Assembly (NCBI GenBank): GCA_900543885.1 | Contig: UQTA01000005.1 | Coordinates: forward strand, 1 to 64,000 | Origin: an uncultured Clostridium sp. | GTDB taxonomy: Bacteria; Bacillota; Clostridia; Lachnospirales; Lachnospiraceae | Length of the DNA: 64,000 nucleotides | Direction of reading: 5' to 3' | Part shown: positions 17,061-26,155 of the stretch, one piece after another | Layout: each line of letters begins with the position of its first letter | How positions within the stretch are numbered: the first letter of the stretch is position 1 | Notes under the pieces: model-generated | Told to the model about the DNA's origin: nothing | The model's database searches: none | What the model saw: only the letters and a program-made list of their open reading frames with translations | Program-made: the position numbers and the translations under genes

Positions 17061-18155
17061 ACCGCAACTGCATTTGAATATTCTATCTGAAAGCTTTAAA
17101 TCTTTTTTGACAGTGCCACAGCAGTGACAGGTTTTAGATGATGGATACCATCTGTCTACTACTCGAAGTTCGATTCCATTTTCATTGCATTTAGCTTGAA
17201 GCTTTGTTCTAAATTCATAAAACTTCTGTGAAGCAACAGCTTTTGAAAGATGTCTGTTTTTCATCATACCTTTTACATTCAAATCTTCAATCGTAATATA
17301 AGATGGTTTGGTTTTTACTATCTCTGCGATTGTTTTATTGATGTGATCAGTACGAATATTATCTATTCTATGATGAAGTTTCTGTACCTTAAGCCTTTGT
17401 TTTTGTATATTTGTTTTTTGAGTGGACTCTCCTTTCTTTAAATTTTCATACTTTCGAGAAAGACTTCTCTGTTCTCGAATAAGCTGTTTTTCAAGTTTCT
17501 TTAATCTTGCAGATTTGTTAATGTTCTTATAAGTTTTACCATTAGAAACAATGGCAAAATCCTTTAATCCAAGGTCAATGCCAATTCCTGCATTGGAATT
17601 ATTGGCTATCTTGTTATTTAAAATTTCTACAAGAACTGAAACATAGTATCTGTCAGCTTTCATTGAGACCGTGCCGCTTTTAATCACATATCCGTCTTTA
17701 GTTGTTGGAATATATCCTTTTTCTTTGATGCGAACCCAACCAAGTGACGGAATATTGATTCTATGTCTTTCGCAACGACAATCTTTTGGATTATTCTTTA
17801 CAAAATACATCTTTACATCAGATTTGCCTTTCTTTTTAAAATTCGGAAAAGCACTTTGATGTTTGAAAAATCTGGTAAATGCGATACAACCATTTTCAAT
17901 TGAGTGCTTTACAGATTTTGAACTGACTTCCTTAATCCATAACTTGTCTGGATTTTGTGGAAGATACTCATTGTTCAGCCAAACACTAAAACTTTTACCA
18001 CTCATAAACTTTTCGCCTTTATCGTAAAGTTCTTTGTTATGAGCAAGATAGAAATTATAAATGAATCTACAAGTACCTATCGTCTTATGAATCTTGACTT
18101 TCTGTTCCTCTGACGGATTTATTTCCGTCTTGAAGCTCTTTAGCAATTTCCTCAT
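16992..18155 (-). CDS. tnpB: TnpB, RNA-guided nuclease of the IS607 element
   Basis: 387 residues, normal TnpB length. The N-terminal helix-turn-helix region begins RKLLKSFKTEINPSEEQ. RuvC residues are all present: Asp194 in GIDLGLKDF, Glu290 in ITIEDLNVKG and Asp371 in DRDFNAALN. The zinc ribbon is CHCCG (Cys343, Cys346) with CSCG (Cys362, Cys364). By family knowledge TnpB cuts DNA at the donor site under guide RNA control, so helping retention of the element. It overlaps tnpA by 71 bp in another frame. Nothing suggests inactivation. Confidence 0.95.
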   Translation of the reverse strand: MRKLLKSFKTEINPSEEQKVKIHKTIGTCRFIYNFYLAHNKELYDKGEKFMSGKSFSVWLNNEYLPQNPDKLWIKEVSSKSVKHSIENGCIAFTRFFKHQSAFPNFKKKGKSDVKMYFVKNNPKDCRCERHRINIPSLGWVRIKEKGYIPTTKDGYVIKSGTVSMKADRYYVSVLVEILNNKIANNSNAGIGIDLGLKDFAIVSNGKTYKNINKSARLKKLEKQLIREQRSLSRKYENLKKGESTQKTNIQKQRLKVQKLHHRIDNIRTDHINKTIAEIVKTKPSYITIEDLNVKGMMKNRHLSKAVASQKFYEFRTKLQAKCNENGIELRVVDRWYPSSKTCHCCGTVKKDLKLSDRIFKCSCGYVEDRDFNAALNLRDAITYEVA

Positions 18156-18756
18156 CCCTTTCTATTTGTTTTTTATACTTACGAAGTCCGTACAACCTAC
18201 AAGAGAACGCATGGAGTATTGAAACAATATCCTGCACGAGTTCTTCTTGTGGTGATAGTTCTTCATTGTTCACTACCACAATGGTCGTATTGAACTTCGT
18301 ACAGAATTTTTCAAACCAGTCGTAACCAAATCTGATAAATCTATCTTTGTGAGTTACGATTATAGTTTTGATTTTTTGTTCCATCACTTCATCTAATAAT
18401 TTGTTCCACTTTTTACGATTGTAATTAAGACCGCTTCCATAATCTTCAATACACTGGTCTACAATAATACCTTTGACATTACAAAACTGTCGTAAAAATG
18501 TAACCTGGTTTTGTAAATCATCTTTTTGATTTCTTGTAGATACCCTGGCATAAATAACTACCTGACGTTGGTCATCTTCAGTATTTATTCCTTTGAATTG
18601 TAGATATTGGTCATAAGTGTAATAACGTCTATCAGTTGGAGTCCGGTTTGCCTTTAGAGTTCCTTCTCTATCCCAACGCTGTAATGTTTTTACAGATACA
18701 CCTAACAGTTCAGCAAAATCTTTTGGCTTGTAATTTGTGATATTTGATGTGTTCAT
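18085..18756 (-). CDS. tnpA: IS607-type serine recombinase (TnpA)
   Basis: 223 residues. Residues 1-55 form a MerR-like winged helix (YKPKDFAELLGVSVKTLQRW..RRYYTYDQY). Residues 65-200 are a serine-resolvase catalytic domain with YARVSTRNQKDDLQNQ; Ser73 is the nucleophile and Arg71 a catalytic partner. IS607 transposases join ends through a synaptic tetramer and have low target specificity (established for the family). A promoter is placed at 18779-18807. The C-terminus, Lys/Glu/Arg-rich, overlaps the start of tnpB. Confidence 0.94.
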   Translation of the reverse strand: MNTSNITNYKPKDFAELLGVSVKTLQRWDREGTLKANRTPTDRRYYTYDQYLQFKGINTEDDQRQVVIYARVSTRNQKDDLQNQVTFLRQFCNVKGIIVDQCIEDYGSGLNYNRKKWNKLLDEVMEQKIKTIIVTHKDRFIRFGYDWFEKFCTKFNTTIVVVNNEELSPQEELVQDIVSILHAFSCRLYGLRKYKKQIERDEEIAKELQDGNKSVRGTESQDS

Positions 18757-18778
18757 AATAATTTACTCCTTTGAGTAT

Positions 18779-18807
18779 ATTTAAACACTTCTAATCACAT
18801 TAGTCAA
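18779..18807 (-). promoter_or_regulatory. Promoter of tnpA
   Basis: Minus strand TTGACT (18802-18807), 17-bp spacer, TTAAAT (18779-18784), 23 bp before the tnpA start. It probably also gives read-through toward uvrA. Confidence 0.6.
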
Positions 18808-18863
18808 TAAATCTGATTGCTTAGGATACTCTCATTTTTCTTCGAAAATGAAAACCTATTTAC

Positions 18864-18897
18864 AAAAAGCGCAGGAAAAATTTCTCCCTGCGCTTTT
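18864..18897 (-). terminator. Terminator after the RocB-like peptidase gene
   Basis: Minus strand stem AAAAGCGCAGG with CCTGCGCTTTTT (18864-18897), loop A/T-rich, ending in U residues. It lies 20 bp past the stop codon. Confidence 0.88.
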
Positions 18898-18916
18898 GAG
18901 TATATCACATTCCTAT

Positions 18917-20668
18917 TTATTTATCAAACATTTGTTCGATAAATTTTTTTAGTACAGCTGGCGTTTTCTCAAACAAACTTGTTTTATTTACACGTTCCCA
19001 GCGGGTATGGATATCTTTTCCCCATGGCCCAAAGAGCATGGATGGGATCTTTAATTTTGCCATTGCTTCTATATCCATGGCATAGGCACTCCCCCACAAA
19101 AGAGTCTGGGCGGCATAGGCAGCCAGCTCTTCTTTATCCATTCCACCGCAGTAACTCAAATCAGAGATACCGCAGAAATATTCATGGCGTTTTAAAGAAA
19201 CTCCATCTTTTTCAGCTGCCTTTTTCATCTCATCAAAAAGATTTTCTCCTTCTTTTCCGCTGTCTACAGCCGGGTAAAAAGGCGGCGCAAAGCCAAGGAT
19301 CATCACAGGCCCGAAAATTTTTGACTGATTTAACAGCTGCTCCATAAAATCAAGGGTAGCTGACGGGAAATTGGTCTTTCCCTGTTCCAGAAGTATTTTC
19401 CATGCCCCATACCTTTCAAAAAGCCAGCGATCAAATATTTCTCCCTGTTCTTTCCTGCAAAACTCCATCAGTTCACTGACTGTAAGGACTTTTGCAGTTG
19501 CCGCAGCGGCTGCACCTTGGCAGGTAAAGCAGCGGCTCTGTTCTGCATGGATACCAGCCTCAGCTTCCTTTTTATTGACTGCCAGCCACTGCTCTTCCAT
19601 TCTCCGGGCATATTCTTCAAAGCTTTCTTTTCCCAGCTCCTTCAGCTGCCGGATCACTTCATCAGGTGTTTTCTTAAAGTCCAGCATACTCATGTAGCCG
19701 CCAGCCCTGAAAGGTACAGAAATATCATATCCTTCTTTCCGGTCACGAAGGCAGAACCAGGTAGGCGGCGGACAGATTTCCGTATTGCTTTTTTCTGCAA
19801 ATTCAGGCGCCAGCTCTGTTTTCATAAAAAAGCTGTTTAAAACTCCCAGGGCACTTACGCCCTGAAAGCAATTTAATACATGGGCCTTTACACCCTGGAC
19901 CAGTACAGCCGGCATTGTTTTTCCAACAGAACCTGTATAAATGGTTTTATCCCCATTTTCCACGGAAGCCGGCTCCAGATCAATTAGCGCCGTATATTCC
20001 AGTCCAAATCTTTCTTTTAATTCATTTAAAAACGGTACAGCACCTCGCATACCGGCAGAATATCCTTCCTCATCCGGTACAGAAACAAACAGAAGATTTC
20101 CGGTCCCTTTATTCCATTCTTTTTCAGTGACCAATCTTCCATACCACTCCAAAAGTGCCATTCCTATGGCAAGTCCGCCTTTCATATCGGCGCATCCCCT
20201 GCCAAACATCCAGTCACCAGAAAGAAACTCTTCTCTTACTTCTTCAGGCATTTCCTGTAAGATCCGCTTTACTGCCTCAGGATCTCTCTTTTCAGATATG
20301 GGATCACATTTGTCATCTGGCATTCGCATTGTCTGCCCGGTTTTCACCAGATTTTCCCATTTTTCTATGTCATAAGCCAGAGCACGTTCATTTCCATACT
20401 CTTCCGTGTCTACTACATCATAATGGCCTGTGAGGATGATCGTCTTCCCGGACTTATCATTTCCTTTTACCAGGCCCCAGGGCACAGACCGTCCAAAACT
20501 GTCCCCAGGCAGCAGATATTTTCCCATCTGTTCCGGATGTTCCTTAAAATAAGGCTGTTTTGCCAGTTCCTGCGCAATATGATCTGCACATGTTTCTTCT
20601 GCTTCCGTATTGGAAGTGCTGGGAATCTTTACCAGTTCCCGTACATACCGTTCCATTAATTCTTTCAT
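18917..20668 (-). CDS. M20 family metallopeptidase, RocB-like
   Basis: 583 residues. Metal-binding motifs of the M20 family are in order: TGHYDVVD (first His and Asp), GRGCADMKGG (bridging Asp) and PDEEGYSAG (general-base Glu plus ligand Glu). The length and the large insert match the RocB branch, named from the arginine-use operon of Bacillus, whose exact reaction is not well settled. Cytoplasmic; no signal peptide. The start overlaps the stop of an upstream pseudogene by ATGA, showing that it was the last gene of a transporter operon that is now deleted. Its present promoter is unclear. Confidence 0.85.
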   Translation of the reverse strand: MKELMERYVRELVKIPSTSNTEAEETCADHIAQELAKQPYFKEHPEQMGKYLLPGDSFGRSVPWGLVKGNDKSGKTIILTGHYDVVDTEEYGNERALAYDIEKWENLVKTGQTMRMPDDKCDPISEKRDPEAVKRILQEMPEEVREEFLSGDWMFGRGCADMKGGLAIGMALLEWYGRLVTEKEWNKGTGNLLFVSVPDEEGYSAGMRGAVPFLNELKERFGLEYTALIDLEPASVENGDKTIYTGSVGKTMPAVLVQGVKAHVLNCFQGVSALGVLNSFFMKTELAPEFAEKSNTEICPPPTWFCLRDRKEGYDISVPFRAGGYMSMLDFKKTPDEVIRQLKELGKESFEEYARRMEEQWLAVNKKEAEAGIHAEQSRCFTCQGAAAAATAKVLTVSELMEFCRKEQGEIFDRWLFERYGAWKILLEQGKTNFPSATLDFMEQLLNQSKIFGPVMILGFAPPFYPAVDSGKEGENLFDEMKKAAEKDGVSLKRHEYFCGISDLSYCGGMDKEELAAYAAQTLLWGSAYAMDIEAMAKLKIPSMLFGPWGKDIHTRWERVNKTSLFEKTPAVLKKFIEQMFDK

Positions 20669-21140
20669 CGTTCCTCTCGGAAATATGCCAGTCCCAGGCT
20701 AGCCGGCGGCTGGTATTCCCTCTTCTTTCTCAGACTGGTAAATACCAGTACGATAATGGTTACTACATAAGGCAGAGCCTTAAAGAGTTCCTTGATCAGC
20801 TGCTCTGCCATTGCCTTTGGCGTTCTTCTGTCTGTAAAGAAAGGAATGCCCCTCTTGTAGCCTCTAAGCATCATATTGTCAGTCATGCCCATGGCTGCCA
20901 CCAGACCCATTCCCAATCGGTCCTCCGGAACAAAGGAAAGTTTAATCCCCAGTTTACGGATCGCTGCCGGGCTCATGCCGGACAAGGTCTCTTCCCCACC
21001 TTCCGGCGGATAATACTGGATGGTACCGCTTTCCATTGGCTGCAGTCCCGCAATTGACTCTAACAGTTCCTTCTGTCCGCTGCCTGCTGCCTGATAACCA
21101 GTTGCGTGGCAGAACTGAACCTCTGGATATTCTTTTGCTG
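20665..21140 (-). pseudogene. Remnant of a nucleoside-type ABC transporter operon (ATPase fused to permease tail by deletion)
   Basis: The frame starts without an ATG near 21140 with GYQAAGSGQKELLESIAGLQ, the Walker A region of the second ATPase domain of BmpA-linked (RBS/nucleoside-type) importers. It continues to LSFVPEDRLGMGLVAAMGM, then joins in frame to LPYVVTIIVLVF..SLRKKR..QPPASLGL, the C-terminus of the second permease of the same system. So the rest of the ATPase, the first permease and most of the second are missing. An internal ATG (21036) could give a 123-residue product, but no function is expected. The lipoprotein gene is also gone. Confidence 0.8.
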
Positions 21141-21169
21141 CTTCTATTTTATTAATATTTATAAGTAAC

Positions 21170-21460
21170 TTAATTTTCCTTAGCTCTCATGGACCGATCC
21201 CTGAAAACTTCGCACATGATACCTGCGCCAATACGAAATCCATCACAAAAAGACTGCCGTTTTTCTAAATAAGTTAATTCCAGGTATGTATCTAATAAAT
21301 TCTGGAACTCTTTCTGGCTTTCCTTATTCAGTTTTTCCGTGAATTTTTCAACTTCCTCCAAAGATTTTCTGCAAAGTGTTTCATATTCTTCGTTCCCCTC
21401 TATTTTCAATTCTGCTGGAATAAGCTCCCCTGAATAAAGCTGTTCTAATAAGTTTTTCAT
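21170..21460 (-). CDS. Small hypothetical protein, DUF6809-like
   Basis: 96 residues, mostly helical and acidic, starting MKNLLEQLYSGELIPAE and ending with FCDGFRIGAGIMCEVF. The pattern of a Leu/Tyr-rich start and a Gly-Phe-x-Leu-Gly-like helix near the end recalls DUF6809, common on clostridial mobile and accessory DNA. Preceded by AAAAAGGAGG. No membrane segment or signal. The family assignment is from memory of the pattern and no function is known. It lies directly upstream of the transporter scar, which fits a rearranged junction. Confidence 0.6.
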   Translation of the reverse strand: MKNLLEQLYSGELIPAELKIEGNEEYETLCRKSLEEVEKFTEKLNKESQKEFQNLLDTYLELTYLEKRQSFCDGFRIGAGIMCEVFRDRSMRAKEN

Positions 21461-21493
21461 GCCCCTGCCTCCTTTTTGTTTTTAGAATAACAT

Positions 21494-21549
21494 AGCCCCG
21501 TCACAAATGCAATCGAACAGAATCTTACGATTGCATCTGTGGCGGGGCT
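21494..21549. terminator. Hairpin downstream of ftsH
   Basis: AGCCCCGTCACAAATGCAAT (21494-21513) pairs with its near-complement ending at 21549, a 22-bp stem with a short loop. It lacks a good U run on either side, so it may act as a weak terminator or an RNA-stability element after ftsH. Confidence 0.55.
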
Positions 21550-21574
21550 GTATCGAACCCTTTTGAACAAAATC

Positions 21575-23443
21575 TTAATTTACATCTGCGTCATTTCTTT
21601 CATAGATCTCCATAAATTCTTCGCCAGTGATCGTTTCCTTATCCAAGAGATATTTAGCGATCTCATGAAGCTTTCCCTCATTTTCTTTCAGGATATTTAA
21701 TGCTTTTTCATGCTGGGTGCGGACGATCTTTACTACCTGTTCGTCGATCATCCTGGCTGTTTCAGGAGAACAGGTCAAAGAAGTGTCACCGCCTAAATAC
21801 TGGTTGTTTACTGTTTCCATAGCCACCATATCGAATTCATCTGTCATACCGTAACGAGTGACCATGGCTCTGGCGATCTTGGTTGCCTGTTCAATATCGT
21901 TGGACGCGCCTGTAGTAATCGAATGGAAGATCAGCTCTTCAGCTGCACGGCCTCCGGTAAAGGTTGCGATCTTATTTAATGCCTCTTCTTTGCTCATCAG
22001 ATATTTTTCACCTGCATCTACCTGCATGGTATAGCCTAATGCACCTGACGTTCTTGGGATAATGGTGATCTTCTGTACCGGCGCGCTGTGGGTCTGGCAG
22101 GCAGCTACAAGTGCGTGTCCTACTTCATGGTAAGCTACGATTTTGCGCTCATCTGCCGGGATCACTGCATTTTTCTTCTGGTAGCCCGCAATGACGGTTT
22201 CTACGCTTTCCTGTAAATCTTCCTGGGACACAAAGCTTCTTCCCTGGCGGACAGCTCTTAAAGCTGCTTCATTTATAATATTTGCAAGCTCAGCGCCGCT
22301 GGCACCTGCTGTGGATCTGGCGATCACATTGTAATCAACGGATTCGTCCATTTTTACTTTGCGGCCATGGACTTTTAAGATAGCTTCACGGCCCTGAAGA
22401 TCCGGAAGCTCTACAGGCACACGGCGGTCAAAACGTCCCGGACGAAGAAGAGCCGGGTCAAGGGACTCAGGGCGGTTGGTAGCTGCTAAGATAACAACGC
22501 CTTTCTTTCCGTCGAAACCGTCCATTTCTGTAAGAAGCTGGTTTAAGGTCTGTTCTCGCTCATCGTTTCCGCCCATTCCGCCACCGTCACGCTTTTTACC
22601 AATGGTATCGATCTCATCAATGAAAACAATACATGGAGCTTTTTCGTTGGCCTGTTTGAATAAATCTCTTACTTTGGCCGCTCCCATTCCTACGAACATT
22701 TCTACAAATTCAGATCCGGAAATGGAGAAAAACGGTACCTTTGCCTCGCCTGCTACTGCTTTTGCCAGAAGGGTCTTACCTGTTCCTGGAGGGCCTACAA
22801 GTAAAGCTCCCTTTGGAAGGCTTGCACCGATCTGTGCGTATTTATCCGGGTTGTGTAAAAAATCTACGATTTCTTTTAAGGCATCTTTGGCTTCCTCTTC
22901 TCCTGCTACATCGTTAAAAGTTACGCCTGTTTCTTTTTCTGCGTATATTTTTGCGTTGGATTTTCCAAAAGTCATTGCGCTGCTTCCACCACCCATACGC
23001 TTGGCCATCATACGGCCCATAAGTTGACCGATGATCGCAAACATAAGGATCGGCGCTACCCACGTAGTCAGGATATTTAACAGTGGAGATGCCTGTGTCG
23101 GGATCTCCTTGCTGTAATTTTCCACTCCTGCTTTTTCCAGACGGTTTACCAGATCGTCTGCTGTGGTCATGTTTCCTGTTTTGTAAGTAGTGGCAGTCCA
23201 GGATTTGCCTTTATCCTGTTTTAATGTATACATGATTTCTGTATTATCACCATTTACATAAACCTGCTCTACATTTCCTGAACTTAACTGTGTGGTAAAT
23301 TCGTTGAATGGAACTTCCACAGAACGCTCCATTACAGATGGAAAGACCAGTGCATTTAACACCATTACAATAAGAAGTACAATACAGTAATAGTATAAAT
23401 AGGGCTTTTTATTGTTGCTGCTGTTATCATTTTTTACACCCAT
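21575..23443 (-). CDS. ftsH: ATP-dependent zinc metalloprotease FtsH
   Basis: 622 residues. Two membrane helices (about 15-35 and 121-146) flank an extracytoplasmic domain. AAA+ domain: Walker A GPPGTGKT (217-224), Walker [10 protein letters not shown] (271-279), second region of homology [20 protein letters not shown]. Protease motif HEVGH (439-443). FtsH is a membrane-anchored hexamer that removes damaged membrane proteins and some regulators. RBS GAGAAGGAG is well placed. It is monocistronic here, not next to hpt/tilS as often in Firmicutes, so this may be a second ftsH copy; the rest of the genome would decide. Confidence 0.96.
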   Translation of the reverse strand: MGVKNDNSSNNKKPYLYYYCIVLLIVMVLNALVFPSVMERSVEVPFNEFTTQLSSGNVEQVYVNGDNTEIMYTLKQDKGKSWTATTYKTGNMTTADDLVNRLEKAGVENYSKEIPTQASPLLNILTTWVAPILMFAIIGQLMGRMMAKRMGGGSSAMTFGKSNAKIYAEKETGVTFNDVAGEEEAKDALKEIVDFLHNPDKYAQIGASLPKGALLVGPPGTGKTLLAKAVAGEAKVPFFSISGSEFVEMFVGMGAAKVRDLFKQANEKAPCIVFIDEIDTIGKKRDGGGMGGNDEREQTLNQLLTEMDGFDGKKGVVILAATNRPESLDPALLRPGRFDRRVPVELPDLQGREAILKVHGRKVKMDESVDYNVIARSTAGASGAELANIINEAALRAVRQGRSFVSQEDLQESVETVIAGYQKKNAVIPADERKIVAYHEVGHALVAACQTHSAPVQKITIIPRTSGALGYTMQVDAGEKYLMSKEEALNKIATFTGGRAAEELIFHSITTGASNDIEQATKIARAMVTRYGMTDEFDMVAMETVNNQYLGGDTSLTCSPETARMIDEQVVKIVRTQHEKALNILKENEGKLHEIAKYLLDKETITGEEFMEIYERNDADVN

Positions 23444-23594
23444 TCTTTTTCTCCTTCTCGTTTAATATGCTCCCCTAATCTTATATTTTTGAAGATTCTG
23501 GTTTCTGTATGTAAGATAAGCCAGTTTTTGTTTTTTATCAATAGTCTGCCCAGAATTTTTATTTACTTTTAATAATTATCTTCCTAAAATAGAC

Positions 23595-23641
23595 AAAAAA
23601 GAGAGCCTGTCAACAGTAAATCATCTGCTGACGCTCTCTCT
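23595..23641 (-). terminator. Terminator of the amino-acid ABC transporter operon
   Basis: Minus strand GAGAGCGTCAGCAG pairs with CTGTTGACAGGCTCTC (one bulge), followed by six U residues. It lies 24 bp past the ATPase stop codon. Confidence 0.85.
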
Positions 23642-23664
23642 TTATTTATAACCCTTATCTAATC

Positions 23665-24414
23665 CTACAGCACTTTGCTTAAGAAAGATTTTAATCGTTC
23701 ATTCTTTGGATGTGCGAAAAATTCTTCCGGCGCAGCTTCTTCCACGAAGTAACCGCCGTCCATAAACATAACTCTGGTAGCAACTTCTCTTGCAAAACCC
23801 ATTTCGTGGGTTACTACTACCATGGTCATTTTTTCATCAGCCAGGTCACGCATTACGTTTAATACCTCGCCTACCATTTCCGGGTCAAGAGCAGAAGTTG
23901 GCTCATCGAAGAGCATAACGTCCGGCTTCATGCACAGTGCCCTTACAATGGCAATACGCTGTTTCTGGCCACCGGATAACTGGCTTGGATATGCATGGGC
24001 TCTATCAGCAAGACCAACGCGCTCTAAAAGGCGCATAGCCTCTGCCTCTGCTTCCTGCTGGCTTTTGCCCTGAAGCTTCATAGGCGCCAATGTCAGGTTT
24101 TTCATGATATCCATATGCGGGAACAGATTGAACTGCTGGAATACCATTCCCATTTTCTGACGGTGTTTATCAATATCTGTCTTCGGATCTGTAATATCAG
24201 TGCCTTCAAAATAAATATGGCCTTTTGTAGGCTCTTCCAGACGGTTTAAGCAGCGTAAGAAGGTACTTTTACCGGAACCGGATGGTCCTACTACAAAAAC
24301 TACATCACCTTTGTAAATATCTACTGTGATATCTTTTAATACATCGATTTTTCCAAAGCTCTTTCCAAGGTTCTGAACCTGGATCAAAGGCTCTCTTTTT
24401 TCATTACCGCTCAC
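23665..24414 (-). CDS. Polar amino-acid ABC transporter, ATP-binding subunit
   Basis: 249 residues. Walker [11 protein letters not shown]-loop [12 protein letters not shown], signature LSGGQKQR, Walker [16 protein letters not shown] and switch His (VVTHEMGFA). The [10 protein letters not shown] form is characteristic of the GlnQ/HisP subfamily that powers polar amino-acid import. It overlaps the permease gene by 11 bp, so translation is coupled. Third gene of the SBP-permease-ATPase operon. The exact amino acid cannot be read from the sequence. Confidence 0.95.
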   Translation of the reverse strand: MSGNEKREPLIQVQNLGKSFGKIDVLKDITVDIYKGDVVFVVGPSGSGKSTFLRCLNRLEEPTKGHIYFEGTDITDPKTDIDKHRQKMGMVFQQFNLFPHMDIMKNLTLAPMKLQGKSQQEAEAEAMRLLERVGLADRAHAYPSQLSGGQKQRIAIVRALCMKPDVMLFDEPTSALDPEMVGEVLNVMRDLADEKMTMVVVTHEMGFAREVATRVMFMDGGYFVEEAAPEEFFAHPKNERLKSFLSKVL

Positions 24415-25105
24415 TCTGACGCAGCCTCCTTTCCAGAATCTGGATCAATTTTGTGAAGATCATAACAATAACCAGGTAAACCAGTGCAACTGCGATCAAT
24501 GGCATGAACGCACTGTAGGTTCTGCTTCGAATGATGTCGCCGCCCTTAGTAAGATCCTGGATCGCAATATAACCGGAAACAGAAGTCTCTTTTAACAGAG
24601 AAATGAACTCGTTGCACAAAGTTGGCAGTACGGTTTTGAATGCCTGGGGCATGATCACGTACCACATGGTCTGTGCGTAGTTGAAGCCAAGGCTTCGTCC
24701 TGCTTCCATCTGTCCTGCATCAATTGACATGATACCGCTTCGGAAAATTTCTGCTACATAAGCGCCAGAATTGATACCGAATGCCATGATCGCTACCGGA
24801 ACTTTGTCAATACGTGCACTTCCAAATACAACAAAATAGATGATCAGCAGCTGAACAACTACAGGTGTACCGCGGATAACTGTCAGGTAGATCTTGCACA
24901 GAATATTCAGCAGTTTTAATTTTCCTGTTTTATCGTGGGTAGAGCGGATCATACCTACGATAAATCCTAAAACAATGCCCATCATGCAGGCAAAGAAAGT
25001 TATGATCAGTGTAGTCTTAAGACCATCTGCAATATAATGCCACCGATCATCTGAAATAAAATTCAGATAAAATGCATCTGTAAAATTTTTCCACATGCCG
25101 ATCAT
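24404..25105 (-). CDS. Polar amino-acid ABC transporter, permease
   Basis: 233 residues with about five membrane helices. The segment [22 protein letters not shown] and the EAA-like loop [22 protein letters not shown] are hallmarks of the HisM/GlnP family. Works as a homodimer with the ATPase encoded downstream. The gene begins 29 bp after the binding-protein stop. No oddities. Confidence 0.94.
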   Translation of the reverse strand: MIGMWKNFTDAFYLNFISDDRWHYIADGLKTTLIITFFACMMGIVLGFIVGMIRSTHDKTGKLKLLNILCKIYLTVIRGTPVVVQLLIIYFVVFGSARIDKVPVAIMAFGINSGAYVAEIFRSGIMSIDAGQMEAGRSLGFNYAQTMWYVIMPQAFKTVLPTLCNEFISLLKETSVSGYIAIQDLTKGGDIIRSRTYSAFMPLIAVALVYLVIVMIFTKLIQILERRLRQSER

Positions 25106-25134
25106 CCTTTACTTTCTAACTATTATAGTAATAA

Positions 25135-25974
25135 TTACTCTGCTTTGATGTAGTTAGCTACGATCTCATCCAGAGTTCCGTTATCTTTTAAGCTCTCTAA
25201 TGCTGTGTTGATCTTGTCAAGCAGATCGGAATTGCCCTTCTTTACAGCAATAGCATACTCTTCTACAGTAAATGCTTCATCTAAGATCTTTAAGCCTTCG
25301 GTTTCAGCTACGAAAGTCTTTGCAGGCTCACCGTCAATAACAACTGCGTCGATCTTGCCCTGGCTTAATGCCTGAACAGCCTCAAATCCCTTGTTATAAC
25401 GCTCTACAGTAGTTCCGTCTGCTTCCAGATCAGATACGTAGATATCACCAGTAGTTCCTAACTGAACACCAACAGTGATTCCCTTTAAGTCATCTGGACC
25501 AGCGATCTGGCTGTCTTCCTTAACAATGATCATCTGAGAAGCGGTTGCATAGGTATCAGAGAAATCTACAGATGCCTTACGGTCTTCTGTTACAGTCATA
25601 CCAGCTAAAGCCATATCAGCCTTACCTGATACGATCTCAGGGATAATGGAATCAAATGCAACATCTTCGATCTCTAAGGTCATGCCAAGTTCATCAGCAA
25701 TAGCCTGTGCGATATCAACATCAATACCTACAATCTTGTCTCCATCATAATACTCATATGGTGGGAACTCAGCGTTGGTAGCCATAACCAGTTTGCCGCC
25801 TGCTGCTTCCTTTGACTCAGCTGCTGTACTCTCTGCTGCAGTGGATTCTTCTTTTGCTGCTGCAGTTGTATCTGCTGCTGCAGCTGCTGTTGTTTCTTTT
25901 GCAGAACCGCCGCATGCGGTTAAAGATGCTGCCATAAGAGCAGCCATGGTCAGTGCGATTACTCTTTTTTTCAT
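25135..25974 (-). CDS. Polar amino-acid ABC transporter, substrate-binding lipoprotein
   Basis: 279 residues. Lipoprotein signal MKKRVIALTMAALMAASLTACGG, with Cys as the lipidated residue. A low-complexity Ala/Thr/Glu/Ser linker (about 25-60) precedes a PBP-II domain of the SBP_bac_3 family: NAEFPPYEYYDGDKIVGIDVDIAQAIA, then FDSIIPEIVSGKADMALAGMTVTEDR. The start at 25974 follows AGAGGAG; a longer frame upstream lacks a signal peptide. First gene of its operon, with a promoter at 26050-26077. The family covers glutamine, arginine, cystine and similar ligands. Confidence 0.94.
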   Translation of the reverse strand: MKKRVIALTMAALMAASLTACGGSAKETTAAAAADTTAAAKEESTAAESTAAESKEAAGGKLVMATNAEFPPYEYYDGDKIVGIDVDIAQAIADELGMTLEIEDVAFDSIIPEIVSGKADMALAGMTVTEDRKASVDFSDTYATASQMIIVKEDSQIAGPDDLKGITVGVQLGTTGDIYVSDLEADGTTVERYNKGFEAVQALSQGKIDAVVIDGEPAKTFVAETEGLKILDEAFTVEEYAIAVKKGNSDLLDKINTALESLKDNGTLDEIVANYIKAE

Positions 25975-26049
25975 AATGTTTTCTCCTCTTGCATGTTTAT
26001 GCATGTTATTATGTTTTCCCTTAATAGATTTAGGGATGCTGTCTGTTCT

Positions 26050-26077
26050 ATTATAATGCTTTTTTTCTTTTTAGCAA
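26050..26077 (-). promoter_or_regulatory. Promoter of the amino-acid ABC operon
   Basis: Minus strand TTGCTA (26072-26077), 16-bp A-rich spacer, TATAAT (26050-26055), about 75 bp before the lipoprotein start. A separate promoter here means the operon is not just a continuation of folD. Confidence 0.65.
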
Positions 26078-26155
26078 GAGTAAAATTATACATTATATTT
26101 ATAAAATTTATGCATAACCTTATCTTTTGCCATGAAAGTGTTGTAAAGCGGCAAT

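Larger units (their letters stand above)
16850..18830 (-). mobile_element. IS607-family insertion sequence (tnpA + tnpB)
   Basis: The element holds a MerR-headed serine recombinase gene overlapping a tnpB gene, the defining IS607 layout. Both genes look intact. IS607 elements have no long terminal repeats and make no target duplication, so the ends are estimates: the left end is upstream of the tnpA promoter, the right end near the GTTC GTGA GAAC hairpin at 16852-16863. The element separates uvrA from the terminator of the preceding peptidase gene. Confidence 0.85.

Noticed and set aside
16816..18801. AATGTGATTA / TAATCACATT as terminal inverted repeats of the IS607 element
   Set aside because: The left decamer lies inside the tnpA promoter, and IS607 elements do not have such repeats; probably chance.
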